DNA of 36,192 bases from Hyphomicrobiales bacterium (GCA_021323775.1 JAJPKK010000234.1:1-36192), one strand, 5' to 3'; positions 15,858 to 26,322 are shown, numbered from the stretch's first letter. The notes: generated by a model from the sequence alone, not told the origin. Made by a program: numbers and translations.

Positions 15858-17357
15858 CTAAGGGTCTGACAATTCCGCAAACAGCCGCCGGTACACCTCG
15901 CCGAACCGGGGCGCAAGGTCCTCCGAGATCATTCCGGGGCCCGCAGCCGCGGCGGCCTCGCCGTGGATCCAGACCGCGGCCGCTGCGGCCTCGAAGCTTG
16001 GCATTCCTTGGGCGAGGAGGCCGGCGATCAGTCCGGCCAGAACATCTCCAGTGCCTGCAGTGGCGAGCCAGGGCGGGGCGTTGGCGTTGATGGCGGCGCG
16101 GCCGTCCGGCGCGGCGATTACGGTATCAGCCCCTTTGTAGACCACGACAGCGCCGGCGATGCTGGCGGCGGCTCTCGCGGCAGCGAGCTTGGAAGCGGCG
16201 GCGGCCGGATCGCTCTCAAGCGATTTATCGAAAAGGCGGCGGAATTCGCCCGAATGCGGCGTCAGCACCGCGTTGCGATTTTTGGCGAGCGCTGCAAACA
16301 ACTCCTCCGTCTGGCCCGCAAAGCTCGTCAGCGCGTCGGCGTCGAGCACAACGCGGCAGGGGCCCGCAAGCGCGGTCAGCGCCATCTCCCGCGTGTGCTC
16401 GCCGACCCCCGCGCCGGGGCCGATCGCGACAGCGTTGAAGCGCGGATCGGCGAGCATCGCGTCAAACTCTGCGGCGGCGTCGATGGGGCGCACCATCACC
16501 GCCAGGCTGGCGGCGGCATTGATGTCGAGCGCCTCGCGCGGCGTCGCCAGCGTCACCAGCCCGGCGCCGCCGCGCAGCGCCGCCGTTGCGGCAAGCCGCG
16601 CCGCCCCGGTATGAGCCCGGCCCCCCGACACCACCACGGCGTGGCCCCGGCTGTATTTGTGGCCTTGCGCCGTGGGGATCGGGAACTTGTCTCCCCAGAG
16701 GGCCGGGCCGTTTTCAAAGGCAGCCGGTCGAATAATGGCGAGCACGTCAGCCGGAATGCCGATCTGGGCGACCTCAACCGTCCCGCAATGGCTGCGGCCC
16801 GGCAGGAGCAGATGTCCAGGTTTCTTGCGAAAGAATGTCACGGTCCGGCTTGCATTGACGGCGCCGCCCAGAACCGCGCCTGTTGTTCCGTTGACGCCGC
16901 TCGGCAGGTCCACCGCGACCACGGGAGCACCTGCCCCATTCATCGCCGCAATGGCCGCCAGCGCTTCGCCGGCGACGGGTCGATCGAGTCCCGCGCCAAA
17001 CAGCGCGTCGATGATGACGTCGGCGCCTTTGAGATCGGCAACGCCGGTCGCCAGCGGCTCCTGCCATTGCCGGGCCGCCTCCGCGGCGTCTCCCTTGATG
17101 GCTTCCGGCCGTCCGATCAGGTGCACGGTGAGGCGGTATCCGGCTTGGCGCAAATGCCGCGCCGCGACAAAGCCGTCGCCGCCATTATTGCCGGCGCCGG
17201 CCACCACGGCGACCCGGCTGCCGCGTGGGTGCCGGGCCATCACGGCGTCCGCCACCGCGGCGCCGGCATTCTCCATCAAGCTCTGGCCAGAGATGCCGGA
17301 TGCGATGGTGCGGCGATCCGCCTCGCTCATCTCCGCATTGGTCAGAAGTTCCAGCAT
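15858..17357 (-). CDS. nnr: Bifunctional NAD(P)H-hydrate epimerase/dehydratase
   Basis: A 499-residue metabolite-repair enzyme that returns damaged NADHX/NADPHX to NADH/NADPH. The N-terminal YjeF epimerase domain (about 1-215) includes LTNAEMSEADRR at the start, VVAGAGNNGGDGFVAARHL and VAVDLPSGVNG. The C-terminal ADP- or ATP-dependent dehydratase domain (about 230-495) carries VVSGG, GPGAGVG, LTPHSGEF and ATAGTGDVLAGLIAG. Length fits the fused bacterial form (about 490-520). The ATG at 17357 gives the canonical MLELLTNAEMSE. It is divergent from glnB, a neighbourhood I recall from Bradyrhizobium-type genomes. Confidence 0.94.
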   Translation of the reverse strand: MLELLTNAEMSEADRRTIASGISGQSLMENAGAAVADAVMARHPRGSRVAVVAGAGNNGGDGFVAARHLRQAGYRLTVHLIGRPEAIKGDAAEAARQWQEPLATGVADLKGADVIIDALFGAGLDRPVAGEALAAIAAMNGAGAPVVAVDLPSGVNGTTGAVLGGAVNASRTVTFFRKKPGHLLLPGRSHCGTVEVAQIGIPADVLAIIRPAAFENGPALWGDKFPIPTAQGHKYSRGHAVVVSGGRAHTGAARLAATAALRGGAGLVTLATPREALDINAAASLAVMVRPIDAAAEFDAMLADPRFNAVAIGPGAGVGEHTREMALTALAGPCRVVLDADALTSFAGQTEELFAALAKNRNAVLTPHSGEFRRLFDKSLESDPAAAASKLAAARAAASIAGAVVVYKGADTVIAAPDGRAAINANAPPWLATAGTGDVLAGLIAGLLAQGMPSFEAAAAAVWIHGEAAAAAGPGMISEDLAPRFGEVYRRLFAELSDP

Positions 17358-17665
17358 TGCCTAGACGCATCCCGGCTCACGTTGAGCCGTTATTGGAGTA
17401 TGTTGGGCCTTCGCCGGCCATCCACGTTTGCGCCCTTCTCTACCTTTTGGCGGTGGAGGAGCGTGGGGAGGGCTGCAAGAACGACGTGGATGCGCGCGCG
17501 ACAACCCCGGATCAAATCCAGGGACGGGCCTGGCACCGAAAAGCATTTGCACCTGAAACAATGCATTGCCACGCCTAAACTTGTTGCATATGCGGCTTAA
17601 GATATCGTCACGACCGGTGCCTGCTGGCGGGAACGCCCGCAAGTTTGCCTACTTATAAGTCATGA

Positions 17666-17682
17666 TGACTAGAATTTAGTCA
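17666..17682. promoter_or_regulatory. Operator-like dyad upstream of glnB
   Basis: TGACTAGAATTTAGTCA is a perfect 6-5-6 inverted repeat, overlapped on its left by the palindrome GTCATGATGAC. It lies about 100 bases upstream of the sigma-54 promoter. No regulator can be named. Confidence 0.4.
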
Positions 17683-17766
17683 GCATCACGTAGATCGGTT
17701 CGCTGCGGCGGCGGCAATGATCCAATAACCTGTTGAACATGAGGAAGTTTCCGGCCTAGCGGGAGG

Positions 17767-17783
17767 TTGGCACGGACCCTGCT
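17767..17783 (+). promoter_or_regulatory. Sigma-54 (RpoN) promoter of glnB-glnA
   Basis: TTGGCACGGACCCTGCT matches the sigma-54 consensus at all but one base, with GG (17769-17770) and GC (17781-17782) ten bases apart. Predicted transcription starts near 17794, about 67 bases before the glnB ATG. Nitrogen-regulated, NtrC-dependent expression of glnBA from such promoters is established in rhizobia. Confidence 0.85.
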
Positions 17784-17806
17784 AACAGGTGGCGCGGCCC
17801 GGCTAA

Positions 17807-18199
<393 letters not shown>

Positions 18200-18215
18200 C
18201 GGGAACGGGGGCAGC

Positions 18216-18267
18216 TTTCCCCCTCCCTACCCTCCCCCGCTTGCCGGGGAGGGTAGGGAGGGGGAAA
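18216..18267. repeat. Perfect 22-bp palindrome between glnB and glnA (family B)
   Basis: Positions 18216-18237 and 18246-18267 are exact reverse complements, pyrimidine-rich on the left and purine-rich on the right, around an 8-base loop. In mRNA this would be a very stable hairpin in the 97-base gap between the genes, ending about 30 bases before the glnA start. No T-run follows, so it is not a standard terminator; it may tune the GlnB:GlnA ratio or protect mRNA ends. Related hairpins lie at 10169-10192 and within 32383-32505. Confidence 0.85.
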
Positions 18268-18296
18268 CGCCTAAAGACACAAGGGGAATTGTATCT

Positions 18297-19706
18297 ATGA
18301 CCACCGCCAACGATGTCCTGAAGCTGATCAAGGACAACGACGTCAAATTTGCCGATTTTCGCTTCACCGACCCGCGCGGCAAGTGGCAGCACGTCACTTT
18401 CGACATCAGCATCATCAATGAGGATACGTTCTCGGAGGGCCAGATGTTCGACGGCTCCTCGATCGCCGGGTGGAAGGCGATCCACGAGTCGGACATGTGC
18501 CTGATGCCGGATCCGAATTCCGCCTGCATCGACCCGTTCTATGCCGAGACCACCCTTGTGCTCGTCTGCGACGTGCTGGAGCCCACCACCGGCGAGCCCT
18601 ATAGCCGCGATCCGCGCAGCATCGCCCGGAAAGCCGAGGCCATGGTGAAATCCTTAGGCGTCGGCGACACAGTCTATTTCGGCCCCGAGGCCGAGTTCTT
18701 CGTGTTCGATGACGTACGCTACAGCGCCCAGCCCTATAACACCGGCTTCAGGCTCGATCAGGTGGAATTCCCCTCGAACTCCGACACCGAATACGAGGGC
18801 GGCAATCTCGGCCACCATATCCGCGCCAAGATGGGCTATTTCCCGGTTCCTCCGCAGGACACCTTCCAGGACATGCGCTCTGAAATGCTTTCCGCCATGG
18901 CCAAGATGGGCGTCAAGGTGGAGAAGCATCACCACGAGGTGGCCTCCGCCCAGCACGAGCTTGGCATGAAGTTCTCCCCGATGGTGACGATGGCGGACCA
19001 GCTCCAGATCTACAAATACTGCATCACCCAGGTCGCCCACATTTACGGCAAGACCGCCTGCTTTATGCCGAAGCCGGTCTACGGCGACAACGGTTCCGGC
19101 ATGCACTGCCACCAGTCGATCTGGAAGGACGGCCAGCCGGTGTTCGCCGGCAACAAATATTCCGACCTGTCGGAAACCTGCCTGTCCTACATCGCCGGCA
19201 TCATCAGGCACGCCAAGGCGATCAACGCCTTCACCAATCCGACCACGAATTCCTACAAGCGGCTGGTTCCCGGCTTCGAAGCGCCGGTGCTGCTCGCCTA
19301 TTCGGCGCGCAACCGCTCGGCCGCATGCCGCATTCCGTGGACAAATTCGCCCAAGGCCAAGCGCGTCGAGGTGCGTTTCCCAGACCCGCTTGCCAACCCT
19401 TATCTCGGCTTCTCCGCCATGCTGATGGCCGGCCTCGACGGCATCAGGAACAAGCTCGATCCGGGCCCCGCCATCGACAAGGACCTCTACGACCTGCCGC
19501 CGGCGGAACTCAAGCAGATCCCGACCGTCAGCGGCTCGCTGCGCGAGGCGCTCTCTTGCCTCGATGCGGATCGCGACTTCCTCAAGGCGGGCGGCGTGTT
19601 CGATGACGATTTCATCGACAGCTACATCGACCTCAAGATGTCCGAAGTGATCCGCTTCGAGCACACCCCGCATCCGGTTGAGTTCGAAATGTATTACTCG
19701 GCATGA
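18297..19706 (+). CDS. glnA: Glutamine synthetase type I
   Basis: A 469-residue dodecameric enzyme that makes glutamine from glutamate, ammonia and ATP. Key motifs are FDGSSIAGW (about 51-59), the catalytic-loop region [13 protein letters not shown], the ATP-site segment [20 protein letters not shown] and the adenylylation loop KDLYDLPP with Tyr398, the residue modified by GlnE. Length is exactly that of the usual GSI-beta form. I chose the ATG at 18297, with AAGGGG about ten bases upstream; the open frame upstream runs through the glnB-glnA palindrome and is not coding. It is transcribed with glnB from the sigma-54 promoter and followed by two hairpins, the second a clear terminator. Confidence 0.97.
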   Translation: MTTANDVLKLIKDNDVKFADFRFTDPRGKWQHVTFDISIINEDTFSEGQMFDGSSIAGWKAIHESDMCLMPDPNSACIDPFYAETTLVLVCDVLEPTTGEPYSRDPRSIARKAEAMVKSLGVGDTVYFGPEAEFFVFDDVRYSAQPYNTGFRLDQVEFPSNSDTEYEGGNLGHHIRAKMGYFPVPPQDTFQDMRSEMLSAMAKMGVKVEKHHHEVASAQHELGMKFSPMVTMADQLQIYKYCITQVAHIYGKTACFMPKPVYGDNGSGMHCHQSIWKDGQPVFAGNKYSDLSETCLSYIAGIIRHAKAINAFTNPTTNSYKRLVPGFEAPVLLAYSARNRSAACRIPWTNSPKAKRVEVRFPDPLANPYLGFSAMLMAGLDGIRNKLDPGPAIDKDLYDLPPAELKQIPTVSGSLREALSCLDADRDFLKAGGVFDDDFIDSYIDLKMSEVIRFEHTPHPVEFEMYYSA

Positions 19707-19716
19707 CGCTTGCATC

Positions 19717-19741
19717 CCGGAAGGTCGCGGATCTTCCGGGT
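19717..19741. other. Hairpin just downstream of glnA
   Basis: CCCGGAAG and CTTCCGGG form a perfect 8-bp stem around nine bases, eleven bases after the glnA stop. No T-tract follows; it may stabilise the 3' end produced at the next terminator. Confidence 0.55.
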
Positions 19742-19795
19742 CATGCGTGATTAAGTCGTGGTTCCTCCCAGGATCGCTGATCGATCCAAACTCAG

Positions 19796-19821
19796 GCGCC
19801 CCCGGTTGGGGCGCTTTTTTT
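19796..19821 (+). terminator. Rho-independent terminator of glnBA
   Basis: GCGCCCC and GGGGCGC form a 7-bp stem around CGGTT, followed at once by seven Ts (19815-19821). It lies about 90 bases after glnA on the same strand. Confidence 0.88.
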
Positions 19822-19969
19822 GGCCGGCAGACCGGGCGCTGGAACAACGTGTTTCGACGAGACCTTTGCCGCCGCGGCCCCTAGGGGTTGCGTTGTGCCG
19901 GGGTAGGATTGCAAATGCGGCCCGCTCTGGAAGTGGCAGATACGTCCCGCGCACGTCGAACCGAAGCGT

Positions 19970-21685
19970 CTACTTTATGTCGCCGTCCTCGTCTGGTTTT
20001 CGCACGGCAGCCGCGCCCTGCACCTTGCCCCACGTGTCGCGCAGCCCCACGGTGCGGTTGAACACCGGCCGGCCGGGCGCGGAGTCCTTATCGCGCGCGA
20101 AATAGCCGAGCCGCTCGAACTGCACGGGGCTAAGGGAATTGTCCGCGGCCAGCGCCGGCTCCAGCTTCGCGTCGATGACCACCTCAAGCGAATTCGGATT
20201 GATGTCGGCGGCGAAATTCCCGACATCGGGATCCGGCTTGGTAAAAAGCTGGTTGTAGAGCCGCACCTCGGCGGTCACCGCGTCGGCGGCGCTGACCCAA
20301 TGTATCGTCCCTTGCACCTTGCGGCCGTCCGGCGCGTTGCCGCCGCGCGTCGCAGGATCATAAGTGCACCGGAGCGCCACCACCTCGCCGGCGGCATCCT
20401 TCACCACCTCGCGGCAGGTGATGAAATAAGCATAACGCAGCCGCACTTCCTTTCCGGGCGACAGGCGGAAGAACTTCTTGGGCGGGTTCTCCATGAAGTC
20501 GTCGCGCTCGATGTAGAGTTCACGGCCAAACCGGACGCGCCGGGTGCCCGCGTCCGGATCATCCGGGTGATTGACGGCTTCAAGCTCTTCGATCTGACCT
20601 TCCGGGTAGTTCTCGATGACGACCCGCAGCGGCCGCAGCACCGCCATCCGGCGCATCGCCGCCGCATTGAGCACCTCGCGGATCGCGTGCTCGAACATCG
20701 CCACGTCCACCACGCTGTTGGCCTTGGCGACGCCGATGCGGCGCACGAACTCCCGCAGCGCTTCCGGCGGCACGCCGCGCCGTCGCAGCCCGGCGAGCGT
20801 CGGCATGCGAGGATCGTCCCACCCCTTCACATAGCCGCCGCGGACCAGTTCCGTGAGCACCCGCTTTGAGAGCACCGTGTAGCTCAAATTGAGCCGGGCA
20901 AACTCGTACTGGTGCGGCCGCGACGGCACCGGCAGATGCTCCAGGAACCAGTCATAGAGCGGCCGATGGTCCTCGAATTCCAGGGTGCAGATTGAATGCG
21001 TGACGCCCTCGATCGCATCCGACTGGCCGTGCGCGAAGTCATAGCTCGGATAGATGCACCACGCCGCGCCGGTGCGCGGATGGCTCGCATGGAGGATGCG
21101 GTAGAGCACCGGATCGCGCATGTTGATGTTGCCGGACGCCATGTCGATCCTGGCGCGCAGCACGCGGGCGCCGCTGGGAAATTCACCGGCGCGCATGCGG
21201 CGGAACAGGTCGAGGTTCTCCTCAACTGAGCGGTCGCGAAAAGGGCTGTTGCGGCCGGGCGCGGTCAGCGTGCCGCGATTGGCCCGCATTTCGTCCTGGG
21301 ACTGGTCGTCCACATAGGCAAGACCATCGCGGATCAGGTGCTCTGCCCAGGCATAGAGCTGCTCGAAATAATCCGAGGCGTAGTAGAGATGCTCGCCCCA
21401 ATCAAAGCCCAGCCAATGCACATCGGCCATGATCGCGTCGATGTATTCCTGCTCTTCCTTGGTCGGATTGGTGTCGTCGAAGCGCAGATTGCATTGGCCG
21501 CCGAACTCCTGCGCGATGCCGAAATTGAGACAGATCGATTTGGCGTGGCCGATGTGAAGATAGCCGTTCGGCTCCGGCGGGAAACGGGTGATGATCTTGC
21601 GGTGGCGCCCCGATGCGATGTCGGCCGCGATAATGTCGCGGATGAAGTCGCGCCCGGTTTCCGAAATCGCTTCGGCTGCGGTCAT
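19970..21685 (-). CDS. glnS: Glutamine--tRNA ligase
   Basis: A 571-residue class I synthetase that charges tRNA-Gln directly. The HIGH motif is in [14 protein letters not shown] (38-50) and the KMSKS-type motif is VLSKR. Other GlnRS features are [17 protein letters not shown] and the C-terminal beta-barrel anticodon domain (roughly 340-550, including [18 protein letters not shown]). Many alphaproteobacteria lack GlnRS and make Gln-tRNA through GluRS and GatCAB, so its presence is informative; whether gatCAB is also present cannot be seen. The ATG at 21685 gives [15 protein letters not shown] with AGGA upstream. It is divergent from gltX. Confidence 0.95.
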   Translation of the reverse strand: MTAAEAISETGRDFIRDIIAADIASGRHRKIITRFPPEPNGYLHIGHAKSICLNFGIAQEFGGQCNLRFDDTNPTKEEQEYIDAIMADVHWLGFDWGEHLYYASDYFEQLYAWAEHLIRDGLAYVDDQSQDEMRANRGTLTAPGRNSPFRDRSVEENLDLFRRMRAGEFPSGARVLRARIDMASGNINMRDPVLYRILHASHPRTGAAWCIYPSYDFAHGQSDAIEGVTHSICTLEFEDHRPLYDWFLEHLPVPSRPHQYEFARLNLSYTVLSKRVLTELVRGGYVKGWDDPRMPTLAGLRRRGVPPEALREFVRRIGVAKANSVVDVAMFEHAIREVLNAAAMRRMAVLRPLRVVIENYPEGQIEELEAVNHPDDPDAGTRRVRFGRELYIERDDFMENPPKKFFRLSPGKEVRLRYAYFITCREVVKDAAGEVVALRCTYDPATRGGNAPDGRKVQGTIHWVSAADAVTAEVRLYNQLFTKPDPDVGNFAADINPNSLEVVIDAKLEPALAADNSLSPVQFERLGYFARDKDSAPGRPVFNRTVGLRDTWGKVQGAAAVRKPDEDGDIK

Positions 21686-21756
21686 AACCGTAGGATTCCT
21701 GTGTCGTTTTGTGGTGGCTCGCGTTTTTCGGTCAGGTTCGCCGGCGCCCGCTGTCA

Positions 21757-21850
21757 TCGCCCTCCCCGGACTTGATCCGGGGATTGACCGGCGGATCCAG
21801 TAACCACCGACCGGGGATACTGGATTGCCCGATCAAGCCGGGGAATGACA
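21757..21850. repeat. Dispersed inverted repeat of the CCGGACTTGATCCGGGG type
   Basis: The left arm contains CTCCCCGGACTTGATC and GGATCCAGTA. The right arm contains TACTGGATT and GATCAAGCCGGGGAATGAC, roughly complementary. This motif is a common intergenic repeat in Rhizobiales, from memory. A fragment, CCCCGGATCAAATCCAGGG, occurs near 17504-17523 upstream of glnB. Confidence 0.7.
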
Positions 21851-22035
21851 CCAACAGCGCCGGCTTGCAGAAGACGTTCCAATCGCTACCAGCCAATACA
21901 CGAAGGGCGCGCACGGGTCCAATCCTTGAACAGCGGCCACCGTCCCTACATGTGAGGCCTACCGGCGGCGGTTTACACATAATGCTACGTGACACTCGCC
22001 GCCATGCCTTGTACAGGGGCCGGGCCCAAGTCAAA

Positions 22036-22074
22036 CATGTAAGTCAACCATGTAAGCCAACCATGTAAGCCAAC
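22036..22074 (+). repeat. Three tandem 13-bp repeats before gltX
   Basis: CATGTAAGTCAAC is followed by two exact copies of CATGTAAGCCAAC. The array ends 35 bases before the gltX ATG, so it would lie in the promoter or leader. It is too short and lacks spacers to be CRISPR. Confidence 0.85.
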
Positions 22075-22109
22075 CAGCGACTCAACCACGTGAGATTTGC
22101 TTAACCGAT

Positions 22110-23540
22110 ATGGCTACCCCCGTCGTTACACGCTTCGCACCGTCGCCCACCGGATTCCTGCATATCGGCGGGGCGCGGACCGCGCTGTTCAATTGGCTTT
22201 ATGCGCGCGGGCGCGCCGGCAAGATGCTGCTGCGGATCGAGGATACCGACCGCGAGCGCTCGACCAAGGAGGCGATCGCCGCGATCCTGGACGGGCTCAC
22301 CTGGCTTGGGATCGAATGGGACGGCGACGCTGTCTATCAGTTCTCCCGCGCTGCGCGGCACCGCGAGGTGGCCGAGCAGTTGCTCGCCGCCGGGCGGGCC
22401 TATCGCTGCTACGCCTCCCAGCAGGAACTCGACGAGATGCGCGAGCGGGCGCGGCGCGAAGGCCGCGCCAAGCTCTATGACGGGCGCTGGCGCGACCGCG
22501 ATCCCTCCGAGGCGCCGCCCGGCGTCAAGCCGGTGATCCGCTTGCGGGCGCCGCTCACGGGCGAAACCGTGATCGAGGATCAGGTTCAGGGCCGCGTGGT
22601 CTGGCAGAACGAAAACCTCGACGACCTCGTGCTGCTGCGGTCCGACGGCACGCCCACATATATGCTGGCGGTGGTGGTCGACGATCACGACATGGGCGTT
22701 ACCCACATCATTCGTGGTGACGACCACCTGACCAACGGAGCGCGGCAAACCCAGATCTACAACGCGCTCGGCTGGCAGGTGCCGGTGATGGCGCATATCC
22801 CGCTCATCCACGGGCCCGACGGCTCCAAGCTTTCCAAGCGCCATGGCGCGCTCGGCGTCGACGCCTACCGGGCTATGGGCTACCTGCCCGAGGCGCTGCG
22901 CAACTACCTTGTGCGTTTGGGCTGGAGCCATGGCGACCAGGAGATCTTTTCGACGCAGGAGATGATCGAGGCCTTCGATCTGCCGCAGATCGGCCGCGCT
23001 CCGGCGCGTTTTGACTTCGCCAAGCTCGAAAGCCTCAACGGCCACTACATCCGGCAGGCCGGCGACGCAGATCTTGTCGGCATGATCGAGCGTCTCCTGC
23101 CGCACATTGCAAACGGCGCCGAACTCGCGGCCAAGTTCACGCCCGATCTCAAGGCCAGGCTCTGCGCGGCGATGCCGGGGCTCAAGGAGCGCGCCAAGAA
23201 TCTGGTGGAACTAATTGATAGCGCGCAATTTCTTTATGCAGAGCGTCCGATCGCAATCGACGAGAAGGCAAAGTCGCTGTTGGGATCTCAGGCCTGCGCC
23301 ATGATCGCTGAGTTGCTCCCAGACCTGTCGAAGGTCGAGCCGTGGACCAAAGAGATGATCGAAAGCGCCGTGCGGGCCTTTGTGGAGCGTAAGGACCTCA
23401 AGCTCGGCGCCGTGGCGCAGCCGTTGCGTGCGGCTCTCACCGGCCGCCTCACCTCGCCCGGCATCTTCGATGTGCTGCACGTGCTGGGCAAGCCGGAAAG
23501 CCTCGCGCGGCTGAGCGACCTGGCTTCCCAGGCGGCGTGA
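22110..23540 (+). CDS. gltX: Glutamate--tRNA ligase
   Basis: A 476-residue class I synthetase that charges tRNA-Glu. The N-terminal signature is [20 protein letters not shown] (9-28), with HIGG in place of HIGH as usual for GluRS. Next come [10 protein letters not shown], the [15 protein letters not shown] segment and KLSKRHG as the KMSKS motif. An alpha-helical anticodon-binding domain fills the C-terminus. Whether it discriminates against tRNA-Gln cannot be judged here, but the adjacent glnS makes non-discrimination unnecessary. The ATG at 22110 fits the family start; its ribosome-binding site is weak. The next gene, gltA, is on the same strand 285 bases on and probably has its own promoter. 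Confidence 0.95.
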   Translation: MATPVVTRFAPSPTGFLHIGGARTALFNWLYARGRAGKMLLRIEDTDRERSTKEAIAAILDGLTWLGIEWDGDAVYQFSRAARHREVAEQLLAAGRAYRCYASQQELDEMRERARREGRAKLYDGRWRDRDPSEAPPGVKPVIRLRAPLTGETVIEDQVQGRVVWQNENLDDLVLLRSDGTPTYMLAVVVDDHDMGVTHIIRGDDHLTNGARQTQIYNALGWQVPVMAHIPLIHGPDGSKLSKRHGALGVDAYRAMGYLPEALRNYLVRLGWSHGDQEIFSTQEMIEAFDLPQIGRAPARFDFAKLESLNGHYIRQAGDADLVGMIERLLPHIANGAELAAKFTPDLKARLCAAMPGLKERAKNLVELIDSAQFLYAERPIAIDEKAKSLLGSQACAMIAELLPDLSKVEPWTKEMIESAVRAFVERKDLKLGAVAQPLRAALTGRLTSPGIFDVLHVLGKPESLARLSDLASQAA

Positions 23541-23825
23541 ACACGTTCATGTGACCTATCTTGTCGCGACGAAGGGTACAGCTACAATATACACGCGAGG
23601 TTTGTATCGGAGGGCGGGAGAACGGGTTCCGCGAGGCGCTCAGAGAGCAGACCGAGCGTCGCCTGAGCGTCGCCATCTTGCGGCGCACAAATGAATACGG
23701 TACCCAGATTGAGGGGGGAGCACAGCGGCCTGGCTCGACGTGTTAAGCTCGACGAAGCCGGCCAACTTCGCGCCCGGGGCTGATGGCTGCAGCTATGTGG
23801 CGCTTTTCTCATCGAGGATACCAGC

Positions 23826-25136
23826 ATGGACGTACGTTCCGGTGCCAATACCAAGACGGGCACTCTGACCCTGGGTGACAAGAGCTACACATTTCCCGTG
23901 TATGAGGGCACCATCGGGCCAGACGTCATCGACATTTCGAAGCTGTATAATCAGGCCGGTATCTTCACTTACGATCCGGGTTACACATCGACCGCGAGCT
24001 GCGAGTCAAAAATCACCTATATCGACGGCGACAACGGCATCTTGCTCTATCGCGGGTATCCGATCGAGCAGCTTGCAGAGCACGGCGATTTCCTCGAGAC
24101 CTGCTACCTCCTGCTCTATGGCGAGCTTCCGACCGCAGCGCAGAAGCACGATTTCGACTATCTCGTGACCCGCCACACGATGGTCCACGAGCAGATGAGC
24201 CGATTTTTCCAGGGATTCCGGCGCGATGCCCACCCGATGGCGGTGATGGTCGGCTCGGTGGGCGCGCTGTCCGCCTTCTATCACGACTCTACTGACATCT
24301 CCGACCCGGTGCAGCGCGACATCGCCTCGATCCGCATGATCGCAAAGCTCCCGACGCTGGCGGCCATGGCCTACAAATATTCGATCGGCCAGCCGTTCAT
24401 CTATCCCAAGAACGACCTCGCCTATGCGGCAAACTTCCTGCGCATGTGCTACGCGGTGCCGTGCGAGGAATACAAAGTCAATCCCGTGCTGGCGCGCGCG
24501 ATGGATCGCATCTTCATCCTGCACGCCGATCACGAGCAGAACGCCTCAACCTCGACGGTGCGGCTGTCCGGCTCTTCGGGCGCCAATCCGTTCGCCTGCA
24601 TCGCGGCCGGATGCGCCTGCCTGTGGGGCCCGGCTCATGGCGGCGCCAACGAGGCGGCGCTGAAGATGCTGGCCGAAATCGGCACCGTCAACCGCATTCC
24701 GGAGTTCATCAAGCGCGCCAAGGACAAGAACGACAGCTTCCGCCTGATGGGGTTCGGCCACCGGGTCTACAGGCATTATGACCCGCGCGCGAAGATCATG
24801 CAGAAGACCTGCCATGAGGTGCTCAACGAAATGGGCATCAAGGACGATCCCCTGCTCGACGTCGCCCTCGAGCTGGAGCGGATCGCGCTTCACGACGACT
24901 ATTTCATCGAAAAGAAGCTCTATCCGAATATCGATTTCTATTCCGGCATCACCCTCAAGGCGATGGGCTTCCCAACCGCGATGTTCACGGTGCTCTTCGC
25001 CGTTGCCCGCACTGTGGGCTGGATCGCCCAATGGAAAGAAATGATCGAGGACCCGAGTCAGAAGATTGGCCGGCCGCGGCAACTCTACAGCGGCGCCACC
25101 CAGCGCGAGTACCTTCCGATCTCGCGGCGGAAGTGA
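23826..25136 (+). CDS. gltA: Citrate synthase
   Basis: A 436-residue type II citrate synthase condensing acetyl-CoA and oxaloacetate, the entry step of the TCA cycle. Catalytic residues are seen in the order His in [10 protein letters not shown], His in [15 protein letters not shown] and Asp in [18 protein letters not shown] is also diagnostic. The N-terminal beta domain (about 1-60) typical of the hexameric, NADH-sensitive Gram-negative type is present. Start ATG 23826 has GAGG nine bases upstream. The 285-base upstream interval contains a duplicated GAGCGTCGCC motif near 23657-23676 but no obvious operator. In related genomes I recall lpxB facing gltA directly; here a cytochrome block intervenes. 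Confidence 0.97.
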   Translation: MDVRSGANTKTGTLTLGDKSYTFPVYEGTIGPDVIDISKLYNQAGIFTYDPGYTSTASCESKITYIDGDNGILLYRGYPIEQLAEHGDFLETCYLLLYGELPTAAQKHDFDYLVTRHTMVHEQMSRFFQGFRRDAHPMAVMVGSVGALSAFYHDSTDISDPVQRDIASIRMIAKLPTLAAMAYKYSIGQPFIYPKNDLAYAANFLRMCYAVPCEEYKVNPVLARAMDRIFILHADHEQNASTSTVRLSGSSGANPFACIAAGCACLWGPAHGGANEAALKMLAEIGTVNRIPEFIKRAKDKNDSFRLMGFGHRVYRHYDPRAKIMQKTCHEVLNEMGIKDDPLLDVALELERIALHDDYFIEKKLYPNIDFYSGITLKAMGFPTAMFTVLFAVARTVGWIAQWKEMIEDPSQKIGRPRQLYSGATQREYLPISRRK

Positions 25137-25680
25137 TTGCCGAATGGCCGACGGCGTGCACGCCGCTCCGGCCTCGCGCGAGCGCGCCATGGCCGCGTCC
25201 GTCAGCATTCGCCGGAGCGGGGGGTCACGACGCAGAGCGGCCACGCCGCGATCGCTCGCGGCCCGGCCCGCAAGGTGTGGACGGCTTAGGCGGCGATTGG
25301 CCCGCGGTTGAGCGCACTCCGATCGCCGCTGCGCGGCTGCCGCCGCCCGCAAGAGTGGAGAACACTGGCAGCCGCTTCACCGACGCCGAGATGGGACGTG
25401 CACTCGGCCTCAGGCTTCTTGACACATGCAAGATTCATAGAAGCAAAATGCAAATGGCCGGAAAATGGACGCACGGCAGGACGGCGCCGTCTCCCGCCGC
25501 GGCCCCTCAGCGTTGCCGTTGCCGCCGCCAACGAGAACGACAATTGATTTCGACGAACGCCTCCGTTCGGGAAGCAATGCCGGCCGCTGAGCGATATCGA
25601 CGAGCGCGCAATTCGAGGCGTCGCTCCTCCGCCGCATGATCCTTTGCGCGCCGAAGGTGGAGTTGAGCTAACGAAGAAAC
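25137..25680. other. Gene-free interval after gltA
   Basis: A 544-base interval. GC-rich, rearranged-looking sequence fills 25137-25360 and includes the stretch similar in inverted orientation to the window start (25288-25309). No coding region is convincing and no terminator with a T-tract is seen. This is the left border of the cytochrome block, so it may hold scars of its insertion. Confidence 0.5.
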
Positions 25681-26322
25681 CTACTCCAGATTGCTCACAT
25701 AGGCCGCCACGGCTGCAATTTGCTGCTGGGTCAATCCATGGGCGATCGGCTCCATGATCGCCGACGTATCGGGTTTTGCCCGATCCTGACCGCGCTCTTT
25801 ATCCCAGTTCATCAGCTTCTTTTGGACATAATCGTAGAGCTGACCGGCGAGACGCGGGAACTCGCCCTGGCCTTTGGCGTCTTGGCCGTGGCAAGACGCG
25901 CACGCGGGGACATTGGCGCTGGCAATCCCTTCCTGGTAGATTTTTTTGCCCATGGCCGCGAGTTCTGTTGGAGCGCCGTCCAGCGGCTTGGGATCAAGGT
26001 CCTTAAAATACTTGGCTAGCGCCGTCACCATCGACGGGCTAAGCACATGGGCCACGTTGAACATGACGGGATTCGTTCGCCTGCGGTCAATGAAGGCGCG
26101 CAATTGATTCTCAAGGTATTCGGGTTGCTGTCCGGCGAGTCGCGGCATCGGATATGCGCCGCGAAAACCTTGGCCCGACAGCCCATGGCAGGTTTTGCAG
26201 TATTGAACCTTGGCCTCAAAATCCTTATTCGGCGCTGCGCCGTGCTCTGCCGCGCTGGCCGGGCTGGCGAAAGCGATTGCGAGAACCGCAGGCAGCGTTA
26301 GTTTCAAGCCGATAATTTTCAT
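25681..26322 (-). CDS. Diheme c-type cytochrome, c4/c553-like (A)
   Basis: A 213-residue periplasmic cytochrome. A signal peptide (1-24, PASAA) precedes two similar heme domains with CKTCH (42-46) and CASCH (141-145). Shared family stretches are GLSGQG, PRLAGQQPEYLENQLRAF, RRTNPVM, IYQEGI and FPRLAGQL. Such diheme c4-like proteins carry electrons between membrane complexes or to terminal oxidases. It is closely related to the cytochrome at 29014 across the whole length, so the pair arose by duplication. Start ATG 26322 has GGAGGG upstream. It is divergent from the fused heme-barrel gene, and a FixK/FNR-like box lies about 55 bases upstream, so microaerobic induction is plausible. Confidence 0.9.
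   Translation of the reverse strand: MKIIGLKLTLPAVLAIAFASPASAAEHGAAPNKDFEAKVQYCKTCHGLSGQGFRGAYPMPRLAGQQPEYLENQLRAFIDRRRTNPVMFNVAHVLSPSMVTALAKYFKDLDPKPLDGAPTELAAMGKKIYQEGIASANVPACASCHGQDAKGQGEFPRLAGQLYDYVQKKLMNWDKERGQDRAKPDTSAIMEPIAHGLTQQQIAAVAAYVSNLE

Larger units (their letters stand above)
21686..22109. other. Divergent glnS/gltX interval
   Basis: A 424-base interval with no gene seen. It holds an inverted repeat (21757-21850) and three tandem 13-mers (22036-22074) immediately before gltX. Promoters for both divergent genes must lie here; no clear -35/-10 pair stands out. Confidence 0.6.

Noticed and set aside
17530-17546. Second sigma-54 promoter near CTGGCACCGAAAAGCAT
   Set aside because: GG and GC are nine rather than ten bases apart and the -12 element is poor.
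17547-17567. NtrC site TGCACC...TGCA upstream of glnB
   Set aside because: The half-sites are unequal and the spacing is one base too long; kept only as a weak note.
22036-22074. CRISPR array
   Set aside because: Three 13-base units abut with no spacers and no cas genes are present.
25137-25680. Protein gene downstream of gltA
   Set aside because: Open frames here have low-complexity arginine- and alanine-rich products with no start context or family resemblance.
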